A DNA stretch of 64,000 nucleotides from Trichuris trichiura (taxonomy: Eukaryota > Nematoda > Enoplea > Trichinellida > Trichuridae): positions 3,906,001-3,970,000 of the forward strand of contig JBAJFE010000005.1 of NCBI GenBank assembly GCA_037903355.1, in the 5' to 3' direction. The notes below the pieces were generated by a model. It had not been told where the DNA came from, made no database searches, and worked only from the letters and a program-made list of their open reading frames with translations. The translations under genes were made by a program, and so were the position numbers. This document shows positions 48,741-60,984 of the stretch, in pieces. Each line of letters starts with the position of its first letter. Position 1 is the stretch's first letter.

Positions 48741-49341
48741 TTTCTCAAGAAGTATTAGATCATACACTAAGATAGCAAAAGAGTCAAATTCTAATGATAG
48801 TAGCGGAAAACTTCAATTAATCGAACACGCATTTTCAACAGATGACTCGATGCTTTCTATTATTTATAACGACTAGAGGAGAGGCAGACTAATTGTTACT
48901 GTTGATTAACTTTTTCAATTATTTGGATAAAGAGATGAGGATGTTGGCCACGATGGAGGAAATGAACAATAAATTGGACCTTCCAAAGTAGCAAATTAGG
49001 ACCGCGAATATGTTGGCACTATCTGTTCACTTTGTTTATAAGCGATTTGCAAAATGAGAAAATTCTACTGAAAGAAACCAAACGCTTCCGGCTGTTCTAC
49101 CATTGCTAAAGATGCTTAATTAAAATGTGACATTCACTCCACATTCTTATTATTAATCGTAACAATTTGGAAAAGGATCTAGAAGCTTTCAGAATTGTTT
49201 GCTAACGCTAACTGGTTTAAAACTTTTTCATGCTTTAAAGTTAATAGGCAGATATGCAGGTTTGACGTTGTAAATTCAGGAATAGATGCTGCAAATGGAA
49301 GCCAGTAAAAAATACTGTCAACGTTTCGACAGCAATACTTA
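48741..49341. other. Spacer before an unknown plus-strand gene
   Basis: A 72-codon frame at 48658-48876 starts inside the dispersed repeat; its later part (FSRSIRSYTKIAKESNSND) is protein-like, but no exon borders could be fixed. Otherwise nothing is recognised. Confidence 0.3.
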
Positions 49342-50209
49342 ATGGACTGTACTGACAATAATCAGCGGCAAATGATACATCCACGAGGAGTTGCTGAGTA
49401 TTTAAGAAAATCTGCGTGCCTACAAGCGGGACCAACTCTGTATTCATATGGGCAACCATACTATAGGTACATGAATTATGCCGATGCGGTTCAATCAATG
49501 GGCAGCAGCACCAGTTCACGTGATAATACATTAACTTCAATAGATAGGTGAGTGCACTGCACAATAATGACGCCCGAAGGTCCATTTTAATAAATTCTCA
49601 GAAATTGTTTTCGTTTCACGAATTAATTAAACTTTGGATAACCGTATGATTTTTCAGCTCAGCTAATGAACAATTAGTTAAAACGGTGAATCTACAATTC
49701 TTATCAAACAGACAGAAGAACCGTGCGACCTTAAATGAAGATCACTCAAAAAGTAGCGAAATAGCAACGTCGAAGATAGGCGCAGAACGTAGTAGTTCGG
49801 ACTATTATGAGACTAAGAAGAGGTAAATTCCGCAATGTTGAAATGAACTTACACCAATTTACAGTTTCGATTTAGAATTACGATGGACTGCAAACATGAA
49901 ACTACCGCATCAGCAGGCTCTCAGCTGTTGAATAGCTCAGTTACTCAGCTATTCGAAACAGTTGCACTTACAAACAACTTCACCTTTCCAGAGGAGCTGT
50001 TAAGCAAAATAGTTGATCAAAACATAGAAAACAACTTACACATAAACACAATGAGTCGACTTATCCTTTTGTTCGTCAAAAATGGAAACATAACCGAAAG
50101 AGACGGTGATATGGCTAGGAAATTTCTCGCTCTGAAAGCTAATATGAACGGAAACAAACTTCCATTTTGGGAATTCAAGCATGCAATCTGCCATTTCGCG
50201 AGAGTTTAA
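49342..50209 (+). CDS. Three-exon gene of unknown function
   Basis: Exons 49342-49547, 49658-49822 and 49876-50209 join with agreeing phases. Signals are donor AG|GTGAGT, acceptor TTTTTCAG, donor AG|GTAAAT and acceptor GATTTAG. If 49342 is the start the product has 234 residues, but the frame is open upstream after a possible acceptor, so a 5' exon may be missing. The N-terminal part is Tyr/Ser-rich (GPTLYSYGQPYYRYMNYADA), the middle is polar, and the C-terminal half is a probable helical domain (FTFPEELLSKIVDQNIENNL, FVKNGNITERDGDMARKFLA, WEFKHAICHF). There is no signal peptide or transmembrane segment. Not recognised. Confidence 0.5.
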
Positions 50210-52406
50210 TGCCCACTTTCGTAAATAATTACTTCTGACGGCCACTGTTTATTGCTCATTTCTTTCTAAGAGTGGAACTTATTTCACCGAAATAAAGCAG
50301 TACACACTACGCCCATAAAGCAACAGCTAAAAAGATCTGTATTAACGCTGAAGACAACAGGCAGCTACTCCACATCAACTGGAATCAGTAGAAAATATAC
50401 TTCAAGGTTTACTATAAGAAACAAGCTTGCTTGATGACTGATGGGATAGAATGAGGTTACTAAGATTGTCACCAAACGCTTTTGCCTTTTATAATTCTTA
50501 TGGAAGAAAGGGTAATCTTCGAAGGTTTCGTTAAAGAGGATTAGCATACGCTAAAAGGCCGTATAAGAACAATGATATATAAAATCAGCCGTTACAAAGT
50601 GGCTTATGTTCACATAATTCAGTGAAAGTAAGCTCACAACGTATCTCGCCTTCAGACATGAAACTATCACATTTGATTTGACGACTTTGGTGTAGTTGTT
50701 GACTCATTCTATTTTTGTCATGTCAATTATCAGTTACTTAGTTCAAACTTATTAAATGAAATTGCTACTGGCGGGACATTTTCAACCTTTTATTTTATCA
50801 TCTGAAATCTTTGTAGTTGGCTTTTGCTTTTGAGTTACCTCAATTTTTCCTTATTATTAGTAGCAGTATTTTTACAGTGAAATCACCAGTCACAATGAAC
50901 AACTAACAGAAGTCGCTACAAAAATAAATGAACCAAAAATGTTTTTCAAATTCTAACAGAATGTCTTCAATATAAACAATAAACCAATAATATTAACAAA
51001 AACGAAAAAGATAAGGATGCAATAAAAAGCAAGTTTCATACTGAGGCATATTCGAATGTTTATCCCGCGTGGCAATTATTAACGCTGTCAACGCGCGAGA
51101 AATGCGCGTAACCAATGAGCACGAGTTCCTCAAGAATGCAGAACCAGTCTTGTCAAAAGATTAAAGCACAGAGTGGCACGACCGACAAAAAGAGTATCGA
51201 TTAGGCTGCTATTGGTGATAATCAAGAGTCAAGTTTGAGGAAAAGAATATTTTGTTTCACTCATCCGTGCCTTAAGGCATCATCGTGGAACCTACAACGC
51301 ACAAAATAATGCCACTAACAGAGAAATTTAATAAGACCAGAAATTTGCAGAGATACTATGACACCGATAACATTTTTCCCGGAAATCACCCGCTCAATTC
51401 ATTGAGACTGCTGGATCAATGAACTTGATATACTGGCAGAAAAAACTGTTAAATGTCATAGTACCACCATAAATTTTTGATCATTCCACCTGTTTAAGGC
51501 AGAAACATTTTATGCTGCTGCCTTTAAACTGTTTCAATTGAAACTGTTACTCTGCAACACTCCATTTTCATGAGAGAAAACGCTGAGGACGAAAAAAGGT
51601 GATCCTGAAAACAAGGTTAATAAAGTTCGTCTCTCCATGAGCACGTTTCCCATATGAAAAAACAAATAAAACCTAAATGCCCATTAATAAAACAATCTCT
51701 TTCAGTATTAAACGATTTTTTCACAAATCCACTGCAGTCGAAGCAGCAGTTGATACAAGAGCACAACTGCCTTGGAAAAATACAAGGAAATTTACGTAGT
51801 CTATTCTGTGAAGTCACAACTGCCAAACAATGTCATAAATTATTTTTTCATTTCCAAATGAGGTCTGCAATGGAACAATTTCTTCTAGACAACCAAAGGT
51901 TTAATTGCTACAGATATCGAGGCAGCAAACGGAGGCAATGATACAAATCGCTGCATACCTATACGCAGTGTTTATTCACATTCAGAGAAAGTTCATCTAT
52001 TTTGCAACATAACGCGATATGTTGCATTTTCATATGCAACACTAATTGACTGTTCAGCAACGTGGACGTAGAAATGAAATGGTCACAGGTCTATGCGTTA
52101 AATATAATTTGAATTTCTTTCATCAAAGGTAAACTTTAACCGCATTTTCGCACCAATTACTAAAACAATAGCTGGCAATCGTCCTACTGAAAACGATACT
52201 GCCCGTACAGTTCTGTATCTACAATGTTGTTCCATCATATTTATCTTGTTAATTGATGTTAGGACGTGGAAGTCAGTAAGATCAATCTATAGCGTATCAA
52301 TGAAGCTGCTACCTAGTGAAATAATTATTCATTTGTCCTTTCTTAAATAATCATTTGTATAAAACGTGCGAAAACCGCGGTTTATTTGAAACTAGAGCTT
52401 GCAGAA
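50210..52406. other. AT-rich stretch with one possible ORF
   Basis: The only frame of note is 51654-51941 (+), beginning MKKQIKPKCPLIKQSLSVLN with several cysteines (CEVTTAKQCHKLFFHFQM). It lacks supporting splice or homology evidence. The rest shows no element ends or arrays. Confidence 0.3.
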
Positions 52407-52568
52407 ATGAATAGCATAGTAGCCTGGTTTGTCTTTGCTTCAATACTATGTACATCTCATAGAGTGACCGGTCGCAGAATACCTCGCGAATACAGACATG
52501 TCGAATTGGTCAGTAAGCGTACACTTATTTCAAAGTTAGCATGGAGAGATGTAAAACTGCCCAAATAA
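52407..52568 (+). CDS. Small putative secreted peptide
   Basis: The ATG opens a 53-residue frame with a typical signal peptide (MNSIVAWFVFASILCTSHRV, then TG) followed by a basic tail (RRIPREYRHVELVSKRTL). A strong GTAAGC at 52512 is a possible splice donor, so this may be only the first exon of a longer secreted protein. Similar-orientation exon candidates follow at 52620-52781, 52826-52867 and 53795-53917. Function unknown. Confidence 0.4.
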   Translation: MNSIVAWFVFASILCTSHRVTGRRIPREYRHVELVSKRTLISKLAWRDVKLPK

Positions 52569-52619
52569 ACAAAGTAACAGCAGTAACAGCAGTAAGATTA
52601 ATATTAGAAGAAAGCTCGA

Positions 52620-52781
52620 ATGCAGAACAAAATTACTAATGAGCAGTCAGTCCAAAAAAGATTACGAATGATGCGCAGTGAAGATCGGAAACTTCTACAG
52701 TGGAAACGGCATTACAGAAAAGCAGTTACAGTTCATTTTGAGAAACAGAGCGCATTCCAAAGTGAGGCAGTAAAAAGTTAA
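52620..52781 (+). CDS. Small coiled-coil-like ORF or exon
   Basis: The 53-residue frame (MQNKITNEQSVQKRLRMMRS, then EDRKLLQWKRHYRKAVTVHF) is highly charged and helix-prone. A mini-exon with sharp borders (TTTTCAG|GATGAAG...CCAAAG|GTGAGT, 52826-52867) follows. The two could not be joined in phase. Part of the same undefined plus-strand gene region. Confidence 0.25.
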   Translation: MQNKITNEQSVQKRLRMMRSEDRKLLQWKRHYRKAVTVHFEKQSAFQSEAVKS

Positions 52782-53794
52782 CCTTTTGTTTTGAAATTCT
52801 ACCAAAATAGCTTTTTCCTTTTCAGGATGAAGAAACAAAGGACGCGCTCAATAGACTTCGTCCAAAGGTGAGTATTAGAAACCCGCCGACCTTTTCAGAC
52901 ATCTGAAGAAAAGGGTAGAGAATAATGCTCTTTTTCATTGTCAGGTACATAAAATAAGGCAAATTTTTAAACAGCAACATGGGCTTAGTCGCATAACATT
53001 TTGCAATGGGCTTTTGAGTTCTCATATTGTAGAATTTAACTGTGGTATACTCGTTGAAGAAATGGTAATGTATACGAGAGAGTTTACGGGGGCTGTGCTT
53101 AGCGCAGAACGAAGAATGGTACTTTAAGCACAAGTGCGCCTTACGAATTATAAGTTCATTACAGGAGTATGCGCAGCATGCGCAAGTCCAAAAAAATCGT
53201 CAACGTTAAACTTTTGACGGCAAGGGTGTTCTATGACATCTGTCAGCAGCACATTAGGCTTAAACTAATAAACACTTGAAACAAAATTAGAACATCTATG
53301 CCATGAAATGTTTTTGCTGTGTTGAAATATAGACTATATCTTAAAGGACGCCTGTGCAAGTGTCCATATTCAAACAAGCTATTTACTTATCACATCTTTT
53401 TACTGTTGCTCAAAAAATGTGGAGCTTTCAGAGTGCGATCAGTCCCGCCTTCAACGTCTATTTAATGTCCTCGCTCTATTATTCACGTAAAGTAGAAATA
53501 GTGCATTTGCAATCAAAGGTTCACTCTAATGGTCAATTTGAATAGACTTTTAGACCACAGTTTCTCAGCTGTTTACTTGTTAGCATTCAAAAGGCATCAG
53601 GGCGTCCTTATAGAAAATCTGAGCATCCCGCTACGCCCTCACCTGTTGATACACCCTCCTCTTGCCGCAAGAAGATTTCGATCACAGGAACACCTTTTAA
53701 CGCACGACAAATTTTCCCACATCTACTTAAAACGTCCCTACGTCCACTTGAAAACCACTGTTTTAGATGAAACGCGAAGTCTAACATTTTTTAG

Positions 53795-53917
53795 TTCGAC
53801 GAAGTCATTGAATCATTGAAGCAAATGTGCAAGAAAGAGTGCAATGCGGAAAGTAAATCCAAGACTTCTACTTCAGAAAAAGTTGTAAAATGTATGGACA
53901 TCTGTGTTAAACAAAAG
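53795..53917 (+). CDS. Internal exon encoding a twin CX3C motif
   Basis: The exon runs from an acceptor (ACATTTTTTAG) to a donor (AAG|GTAAGG) and encodes 41 residues with no stop. It reads FDEVIESLKQMCKKEC, a 16-residue spacer, then CMDICVKQK. Two CX3C pairs about 16 residues apart are the hallmark of small Tim-type mitochondrial intermembrane-space proteins, and the EKxxxCxxxC spacing fits. A secreted cysteine hairpin is the alternative. Upstream frames at 53529-53770 may belong to the same gene but no phase-consistent join was found. Confidence 0.4.
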
Positions 53918-54016
53918 GTAAGGTTCATTTCAGTTTCTAGTTTACAGTATCCACAGAGATAATATGGAAGACGAGATCTTCGATAAAAAAACTGACACCA
54001 CTTTCAAAGAACAACA

Positions 54017-54021
54017 CGACG

Positions 54022-54100
<79 letters not shown>

Positions 54101-54102
54101 GC
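54017..54102. repeat. (CAA)n-(AAT)n microsatellite
   Basis: About 13 CAA units pass directly into about 15 AAT units. Poly-Leu and similar frames across it are artefacts of the repeat. Confidence 0.95.
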
Positions 54103-57100
54103 TTCTAGAGAAGACAAAAGCTACGATTTCATATAAAAAATAAATTACAAAAACAAACTTTAGTAAAGCAACCTGCAAGCTCACTGGTTCTTATCCGATA
54201 GTGATCATGCTACCGTTCATATACATGGAATTTGCTTTAAATGCTTTCCTTGTGCTTACTCCTTTGCATCCAGGAACGCTGTATTAAGATTTCAACACAT
54301 ATTTTCAAGCACATGGTACCACAATTAATAAGAAAAGCAGCGCCTTTCATTTTCTTAGCCTTACTGCACTAACAAGAACTCGCTGCCCCTAAAAATTGAA
54401 AACGTGGCCAAAAGAGGGTTAAGTGACATGTTGTTTATCTTCGGGCTCTTACATTAAAGGAGACAGTTTTGAGCTTCAAATATAAAGTCATATTTCATCG
54501 GTGTGTTTATTACATGCACCAAAAGCTTCGAGGAATCCGTTCATTGGCAACTGTAAATAAACGCTTTGTGCTGTTTCTGTAATAAATACACAGATGAAAT
54601 TCCAAAACAGCGTCTTTCGCTTTCAAGTAAATTTTATTAATGAGTGCGATGTACTTCAATAACCCTTACTGAATTCTTAAAACGCTGAACGTGCGATGGC
54701 CAACTTTCAAAATGACATTCAGCAGACAAACAAAGCAAGTTTGTTTTAGACATTTCATTGGTAACGTTAGAAAGCTGTCCGTTCGTTAAACCATCAGAAA
54801 TGAGCCCTTTTCAATTCGTGCATCTTTCCCGTTTCTTTTAGGAATTCAGTGCGCTTTTCCATCTCAGGAAGTGATCATCGATGCAGCACGGACATCCCGT
54901 TCTGCATACATCAATGCACATAGAACAAAAAAGTAAAGCAAGCTATGACGACATTTTCTCTGCTACTTCAAGCGGCTGTAGACTGAAAGTCACGCGCGCA
55001 AGAAGGAAAAGAATAATTATTTTCAGACTGCTTAGATTGTAAAAAGAACCTCCCAGCTATTCCTTTCCAGTTAAGGGGAACTTAAAAAGTAACAAGCAAA
55101 GGAGAGAAAATTGTTTTTCACTTGTCGCTAACAATGGTGAATTTTTTGGCAGAAGAAAGGATTGTAACAGTGAAGCGATTTTGAAGTTAGGAATAAAAGG
55201 AATAAACCATCGTGGAGATCCGTAGAAAGACGTCTTATTCGTAGTCGATAAGACTGAAGAAAACAAAGTGAAGCAGAATCAATGGTAATTGCTGCCTATG
55301 CCGACTTCCATCAGCAATAGGAAAACACACTTTACGCTCAACGGACGTACAATTACTTTCGGCAATCGAATACAAAAACAGAGCTTATTTCTGGATTAAA
55401 ACGGGCAAAATAAATGCATTAACTGTACCTGTCATGCCAAAATTTTCTGTACGTAGTTCCTCTGTTGTACGGAACACTACTTTGCGCATTAAAGGTTACG
55501 CCAAACCTCCGTAAATGTCTATTCGCAGAAAAATATTGAATTTCACAGAAGCTTATCACTGATTAGTTGCGTTCATCCCTACATGCGATCCGCTTGAAAC
55601 GAAGCAAACAATCAAGGGAACTGTGCATTGAAGGCAATACTTTCACGATGCTATTATGCAACAAAACTACTTTCAGATTGCATACAAACGCAAATAATAA
55701 AAATGAACTGAAGTACAGTTTGAGGAAACGTTGTGCAGAGGGACTGCAAGGAATTTTTGATTCCAACAATCTATCTCGCCTTTGCTACAAGCACACTAGG
55801 CAGGGCAAATTGGCCATATCAGAGCAGAATTAAATTATATGATCATGTGTTGAAGCATGCAGAGGATCAAAATTATGATTAAAAACATACAATCGCTTGG
55901 CGCTTTCTCCCTTACGCAATTTACAAATTAAGGAACGCTTCTATGTAACGTGACATACTGAATGACGACGACGGAAGGCGCGGCAGATATTGAAGCCTTC
56001 GCAAAGTGAACATAGTTTTCACATCTTTAAACCTTAAGTGTACCATATAAGGTGATTATTCAGTATAGTGTGAGGTTAGCCAGGAACACATTTATGGTGT
56101 AACATGAAACCATCAGTTTACAAGTATGAAAATAAGACAGAAAAAATGAGTGCGCACGGCAAGCCAGACAGCACAAATATCTGCGAAAAACTTTTGTAAG
56201 CTAATAAAACAGAAGTCCATGCACGCATAAAGTGAGTGAAGATGAATAGAACCAGTATTCCCTACAAAGGAGAACATCCTTACCAGGGACTAAGATTCAA
56301 ACTGACCAATGACTACAGCAAACCTTAAACTTCAAAACGTCGCGAAATTTTCATTGCAAAATTTACTAAGAATTAGAGAAACATACGAGCAGAAAACCTG
56401 AACACGCGTTTATCAATACATCAATGGTAAGAAACAACCGCTGGCCAACAGAAAATATAAACTACAAAAATCGCAAAAGCAAGTGAAAATAATAATCCTT
56501 AAAACGTCTATAATTGATCTACTCAAACGTTCTCATTCACGTCAGGCAATACGCGCAAGTAACCAATTGAAGTTGAACCGTCTTTCCATGCTGCACAGTT
56601 CCATACAGACGAAAACTATTTTGAAAGTAAAACTCAGTTGCACGCGTAGAGACAATAACGGGAAGACTGACTTTCCAATAAACAATCGTAATATGACAAT
56701 GAAAAATACAATACAATAAAACGCAGCTGGAGAAAAACTTAAACTGAATTGTAATAAAAACTTACACAACAAAAAACTTCAAAAGACCTTTTAAAATAGG
56801 CATTGATAAAACGGCACAACATTGGATTGATATGTTCAGACCTGAAACCTATGCCTACGTTACGTTTCTTGGATCTTTCTCTATCATTCTAAAAGCTGGG
56901 GTGAACAGAATGAAAAGACATAACAGAAGATTCACAGAGGAGAACGCGGATGCCGCCAGTAACGATGACATATATGGCTGAAACTTGACTACCATTGCTC
57001 TACTATAAGAACCATTAAACAGCGCGAAACTAAGGTAAGAAAAAGATACGTAAAGTTATGTTATCTTTCCGGAGTTACGAACAAGCATTAGGAGCAGAAA

Positions 57101-57965
57101 AGTTCCTACAACAGAGATGAAGCTTAGTTCACACATACGGACTGAATATCGTGGTCAAAGTGCAGCAGTTTCTACCAAAGCTTTACCCATCGTTCAGCAG
57201 TGAAAAAGAAAGAATATCAAACAGAAAACGAAGAAGCACATCGTGCGTGTGAAGGCTAATTTCAAAACTGTGATTTTCAGCTTAGTATGGTAATAGGTTT
57301 GCAAACACAAAAGCAGATGTCCATCAAGTACTTGACAAGTTGCTTGAAGCATTTAATCAAAAAGTGCTACTGGCAATAATTTACTTTTTCTTCCATTTAG
57401 CTAACGCTATTATCTCATTCCAATTAGAAGTGAGACTTCCGTTGAAAAAAGACGCCGGAAATTCATTAAATGAATCAAGCTTAAAAGGATAAAGCCGTTT
57501 CAGAACGCCAAACATAGAATCGTTTAGTTTGCAAAATGTTTGCATGAAACGGTTTTATATTTACCGGGTTACAAAGAAACTGATGCTTAGTCACTCCATG
57601 GCACGTTTCAATGTGCTGCAAAGCACAAACAATACTGAGTATACGTAGAGGAGTTTTCAAAATAATTGTACCTCTTCCTCAACGTCGCATAGCATCATCT
57701 GCTCAAAAAAACTTGCAATTAGTTATATTCAAAATCCTACAACAAAATTAAAGGCAAAGGGCAGATAAGGGTCAGATGAGAAAAAATATATCCATTTAAA
57801 AACTAAACTCCACTTCCTAACGGGCTTGTAGTTATTAATTAGTATTTAAATTGCACGTATTAGAAGCCCCCGCTGACAGCGGCGGCTTCTAATCCGCACA
57901 ATTTAAACAGTAAGTCCTTCTTAGAGCAAAATAATCAAAAAATAACATAAAGAATAAACCTTCCA
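54103..57965. other. AT-rich stretch without a recognised gene
   Basis: Frames at 55567-55833 and 56483-56719 (+) are open for 78-88 codons and basic, but no splice signals, domain or signal peptide support them. No terminal inverted repeats or arrays were found. Confidence 0.35.
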
Positions 57966-58095
57966 TAATGAACTGTCATTTTTACAAAATGTACGTCCCG
58001 TTAAATGTACAGTAAAACTTTTAATCTCCGGAACTTTCGGGCCAGTTGTGACCCGTCTTCAGCGGTCTTAAATGAATGTAATCTGTAATTCGATC
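57966..58095. repeat. Left terminal repeat of the Penelope-like element
   Basis: Shares ATAATGAACT, CCGTTAAATG, TTTAATCTCCGG and GACCCGTCTTCAGCGG with the reverse complement of 60985-61112. Identity is about 80 percent by eye. Confidence 0.8.
58028..58066 (-). ncRNA. Hammerhead-ribozyme-like motif in the left terminal repeat
   Basis: On the minus strand: CCG, CTGAAGA, stem II CGGGTC...GGCCCG, then AAAG, TTC, CGG. The core is CTGANGA with N = A, followed by GAAA. CCG and CGG can form stem I around a U-C cleavage position. Confidence 0.6.
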
Positions 58096-58149
58096 TCTTC
58101 CCATCACATAAGCCACAGAGATCAAAGAAGCAAAAATCACCGAATTGGC

Positions 58150-60616
58150 CACATCTTAAGTTTGCATCGAACTTCAGACCCCTTGAAGTCTATGGTCTCC
58201 CAAAAGTAAACAAACCATGCGTCCCATTGAGACCAATAGTCTCCACAATTAACAGTACCATAATTGAACTCAGTCAATATTTAAAAAAGATCATCAAACC
58301 TCTAACTGGCAACGAACTGTCCTTCGTCGAAAATGGCAAAACTTTCGTCAACGAAATACGAAACTGCCACCTGGAACCTGAAGAAATTCTAGTCAGTTAC
58401 GATGTGACAGATTTATTCCATAGCATTCCAATTTCTGGTACTCTCGAGACTATACAATCTCCTCAGTGCGGATGCAAACCTCCTCAGCAGAACTAATTGA
58501 AATCTTTTTCATATTATCAAGTTAATGTCTTTCTGCATGCAAGAAGGCAATTACAGTAGAACCTCCGAAGTTGACCACTCCTTTATGTTGACCGCCTCCC
58601 TAAGTCGACCGAATTTTGACCAGTTGGTTGGTCAGCAAGTTAATAAGCGCAAGGACAACTCTTATACTTTGACCACTTCCGTAAGTGGGAAGTTGACCGC
58701 TTTAGCCGTGACGTGGTATGTGGACACAATGCTAATTTGCTCTCTGTAAGTTGACCACTTCAGTTTGCTCTGTGTCAGTTGCTAGCAGCTGTTAACCGTC
58801 ATTGCTTCAATGTGCCATTACTCAACGTAGTGAAGTTTTTCATTACCGTGCATTGGAAATTCCTGAGAACAGAACCGATTCCGTCGCCTTGACGATGCCT
58901 TTTTCATGCTTGCCAGCAAAGCTTGTGCGTTTCCTCAATTACATAACCTCCCACCTAAGCACCGGCAGCATTCGTCCATTGAGCGAAATATGACGAGTCG
59001 AGCGTAATTGTATTCGTTTGCGTCGAGCTCAGCTCTATTCATTCAGTTTGGTGTACCCGTGAGGCAGGTGGCCCTAACGTGTCCTCGCGAGTAAAGATAG
59101 TCCGGTTTACGCAGTAATAGACGCAGTAGTAGCTACCAAGCTGGTTACAGTTTGCATTATGGCCATACGGAATGAATCGAGAGAGTTGGCACAGAAAAAT
59201 GCCCAGAGATGTTGAGCGGGGTAGTCAGCGCGGAGTTCACCCTTACCGCTTATGTTTGTAGTAAGATGAAGCATCAGACTAGAATTGGCACCTAGTATTG
59301 TAGCCCCTAGAAAGCGTACGCATGGTTTTACAACGTTATTTTTATGCATCTCACCGTTTAATAGACCTCCAATTGATGCTGTGCAATAGAATAAAACGCA
59401 CACAGATGCTAATCTATTCAGCCGAGCCACTTATACCCACAGTTCCCATATGTCAACCGCCTCCTATGTTGACCAGTTTTCCCCAGTCCGTTGGGTGGTC
59501 AACTTACGGGGGTTTTACTGTATTTCCTCTTTGATAACAAGTTTCACAAGCAGTCCAGTGGAGTTCCTATAGGCAGCTCATTGTCCCCTGTTCCAGCAGA
59601 AATTTTCATGGAAAGTTTTGAAGGACAAATATTCGAAACTGTAGACAGACAAATTGCTCCCCGCCTTTTGAAAAGGTATTTAGATGACATCTTCATAATT
59701 ATTAGAAATGGAAAAAAAGAACAGCTCCTACACTTCCTCAACAACATCTGCCCAGACCAAATTGTCTTCACAATAGAAAAAGAAGAAAATAAAACCCTTC
59801 CCTTTCTAGACGCCCTAATTATTCGCACAAACCAAGGACTAAAACCAGAGTTTATAGAAAACTCATACACAGGGACCAATATCTCAAATTTTCCTCACAC
59901 CATCCACGTTTGATAATGCGTAGAATTCTCTCCGGAACGATTGATAGAACAATTAATTTGTGCAACCCTGAATATCTTCGGTCAGAGCTTAACTGTATTA
60001 GAAAGATCTTATACAAAAGCAGGTATTCTAAATCTTTTATTGAGCAAGTGTTCAACTACAAGCTTCGCAAACGTGTGTTTCCTGAACAAAATACTTCGCA
60101 CAATCCATGTTTAGTTATTCCCTATGTGGTAGAATTAGGCAAAAAGATTGTCCAGTTAAGGTTTCAGTCTTTTTCGAGAGCTGCCCCAATCTCAGATCGA
60201 TTCTTCGTAAGGACAAAATGAAAATCCCAATAAAGGAAAAAACAGGATTAGTCTACGCAATCGAATGCACTTGTTCATGAGTGTACATCAGAGAGACAGG
60301 CAATATTCTGGAACACAGATTCAACGAACACACAAAGAAGCTTAACAGTTACAAAAACGCAAAAAACAATCTCCATAACAATGACACTCCAATAGCACAT
60401 CGTGGAAGACCAATTTTGAATCCTAGAGTCACCATGGAAAAAGCGATACAAGCTTCCGCTGTAGTGGAACACGCAACCCACTGCAAACAGACCCTCCAAC
60501 CCAAGGTCTTATGCTATGAAAGTAATCTACGCTTACGAAGACTTAAAAAAGCCCTTTATATTAAACACAATATGACTTACAACCGCGATCAGGGAGCAGA
60601 TATAAGTGAGCTATGA
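58150..60616 (+). pseudogene. Penelope-like RT plus GIY-YIG endonuclease, broken
   Basis: The first part has YGLPKVNKPCVPLRPIVST, then EILVSYDVTDLFHSIPI (RT motifs 2a-A). The second part, after the inserted transposon, has SSGVPIGSSLSPVPAEIF (motif B) and LKRYLDDIFIII (catalytic YLDD, motif C). Then TLPFLDALI follows and, near 60280, YIRETGNILEHRFNEHTKKL, the GIY-YIG-type nuclease. The last part (LKKALYIKHNMTYNRDQGAD) ends at 60616. Defects are a one-base frameshift near 58450, a TGA before the insertion, a frame change at 59908-59915 and a TGA just before the GIY-YIG block. The insertion itself lies within an otherwise continuous frame. Confidence 0.85.
58555..59520. mobile_element. Non-autonomous pogo/Tigger-like DNA transposon (966 bp) inside the Penelope RT
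   Basis: The left terminus is CAGTAGAACCTCCGAAGTTG; the right terminus on the minus strand is CAGTAAAACCCCCGTAAGTT. TA duplications are at 58553-58554 and 59521-59522. Subterminal GTTGACCAC-type words repeat near both ends, as expected for transposase binding sites. No transposase remains. Removing the segment and one TA brings the two halves of the RT frame back together. Confidence 0.9.
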
Positions 60617-60984
60617 ACAAATATTGTTACGCGCTTTAATTGCTGCTCACTAAACGGATGACATACAAGAGCGCTTAGAACAAGTTAAGAAACAAATGAT
60701 TAACAGGTATGGAACACATGAGAGATGGATAAAATTACACAGTATATGGAAAAAACAAGAAACGAATTGACAAACATGGAACACAAATGGAAAAAATGGA
60801 CAAAAACGTGAATTAACAAAGGAAGGACAGTTAAAAAAATAAATCAACAGGTACACACAAAAAATGCTACAAGATATACGGAACAAGAAAAGCAGATAGC
60901 TGCCAGACAGAAAAGAAATCTCCAACAGAAGACTTTAAAGCACTCGTTTTAAACCGTTAAAAACGATTGAAAGTTGACTTCGCT

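Noticed and set aside
53942..54184. Minus-strand frame with a run of about 25 Leu, resembling a membrane segment
   Set aside because: Produced by the (CAA)n-(AAT)n microsatellite.
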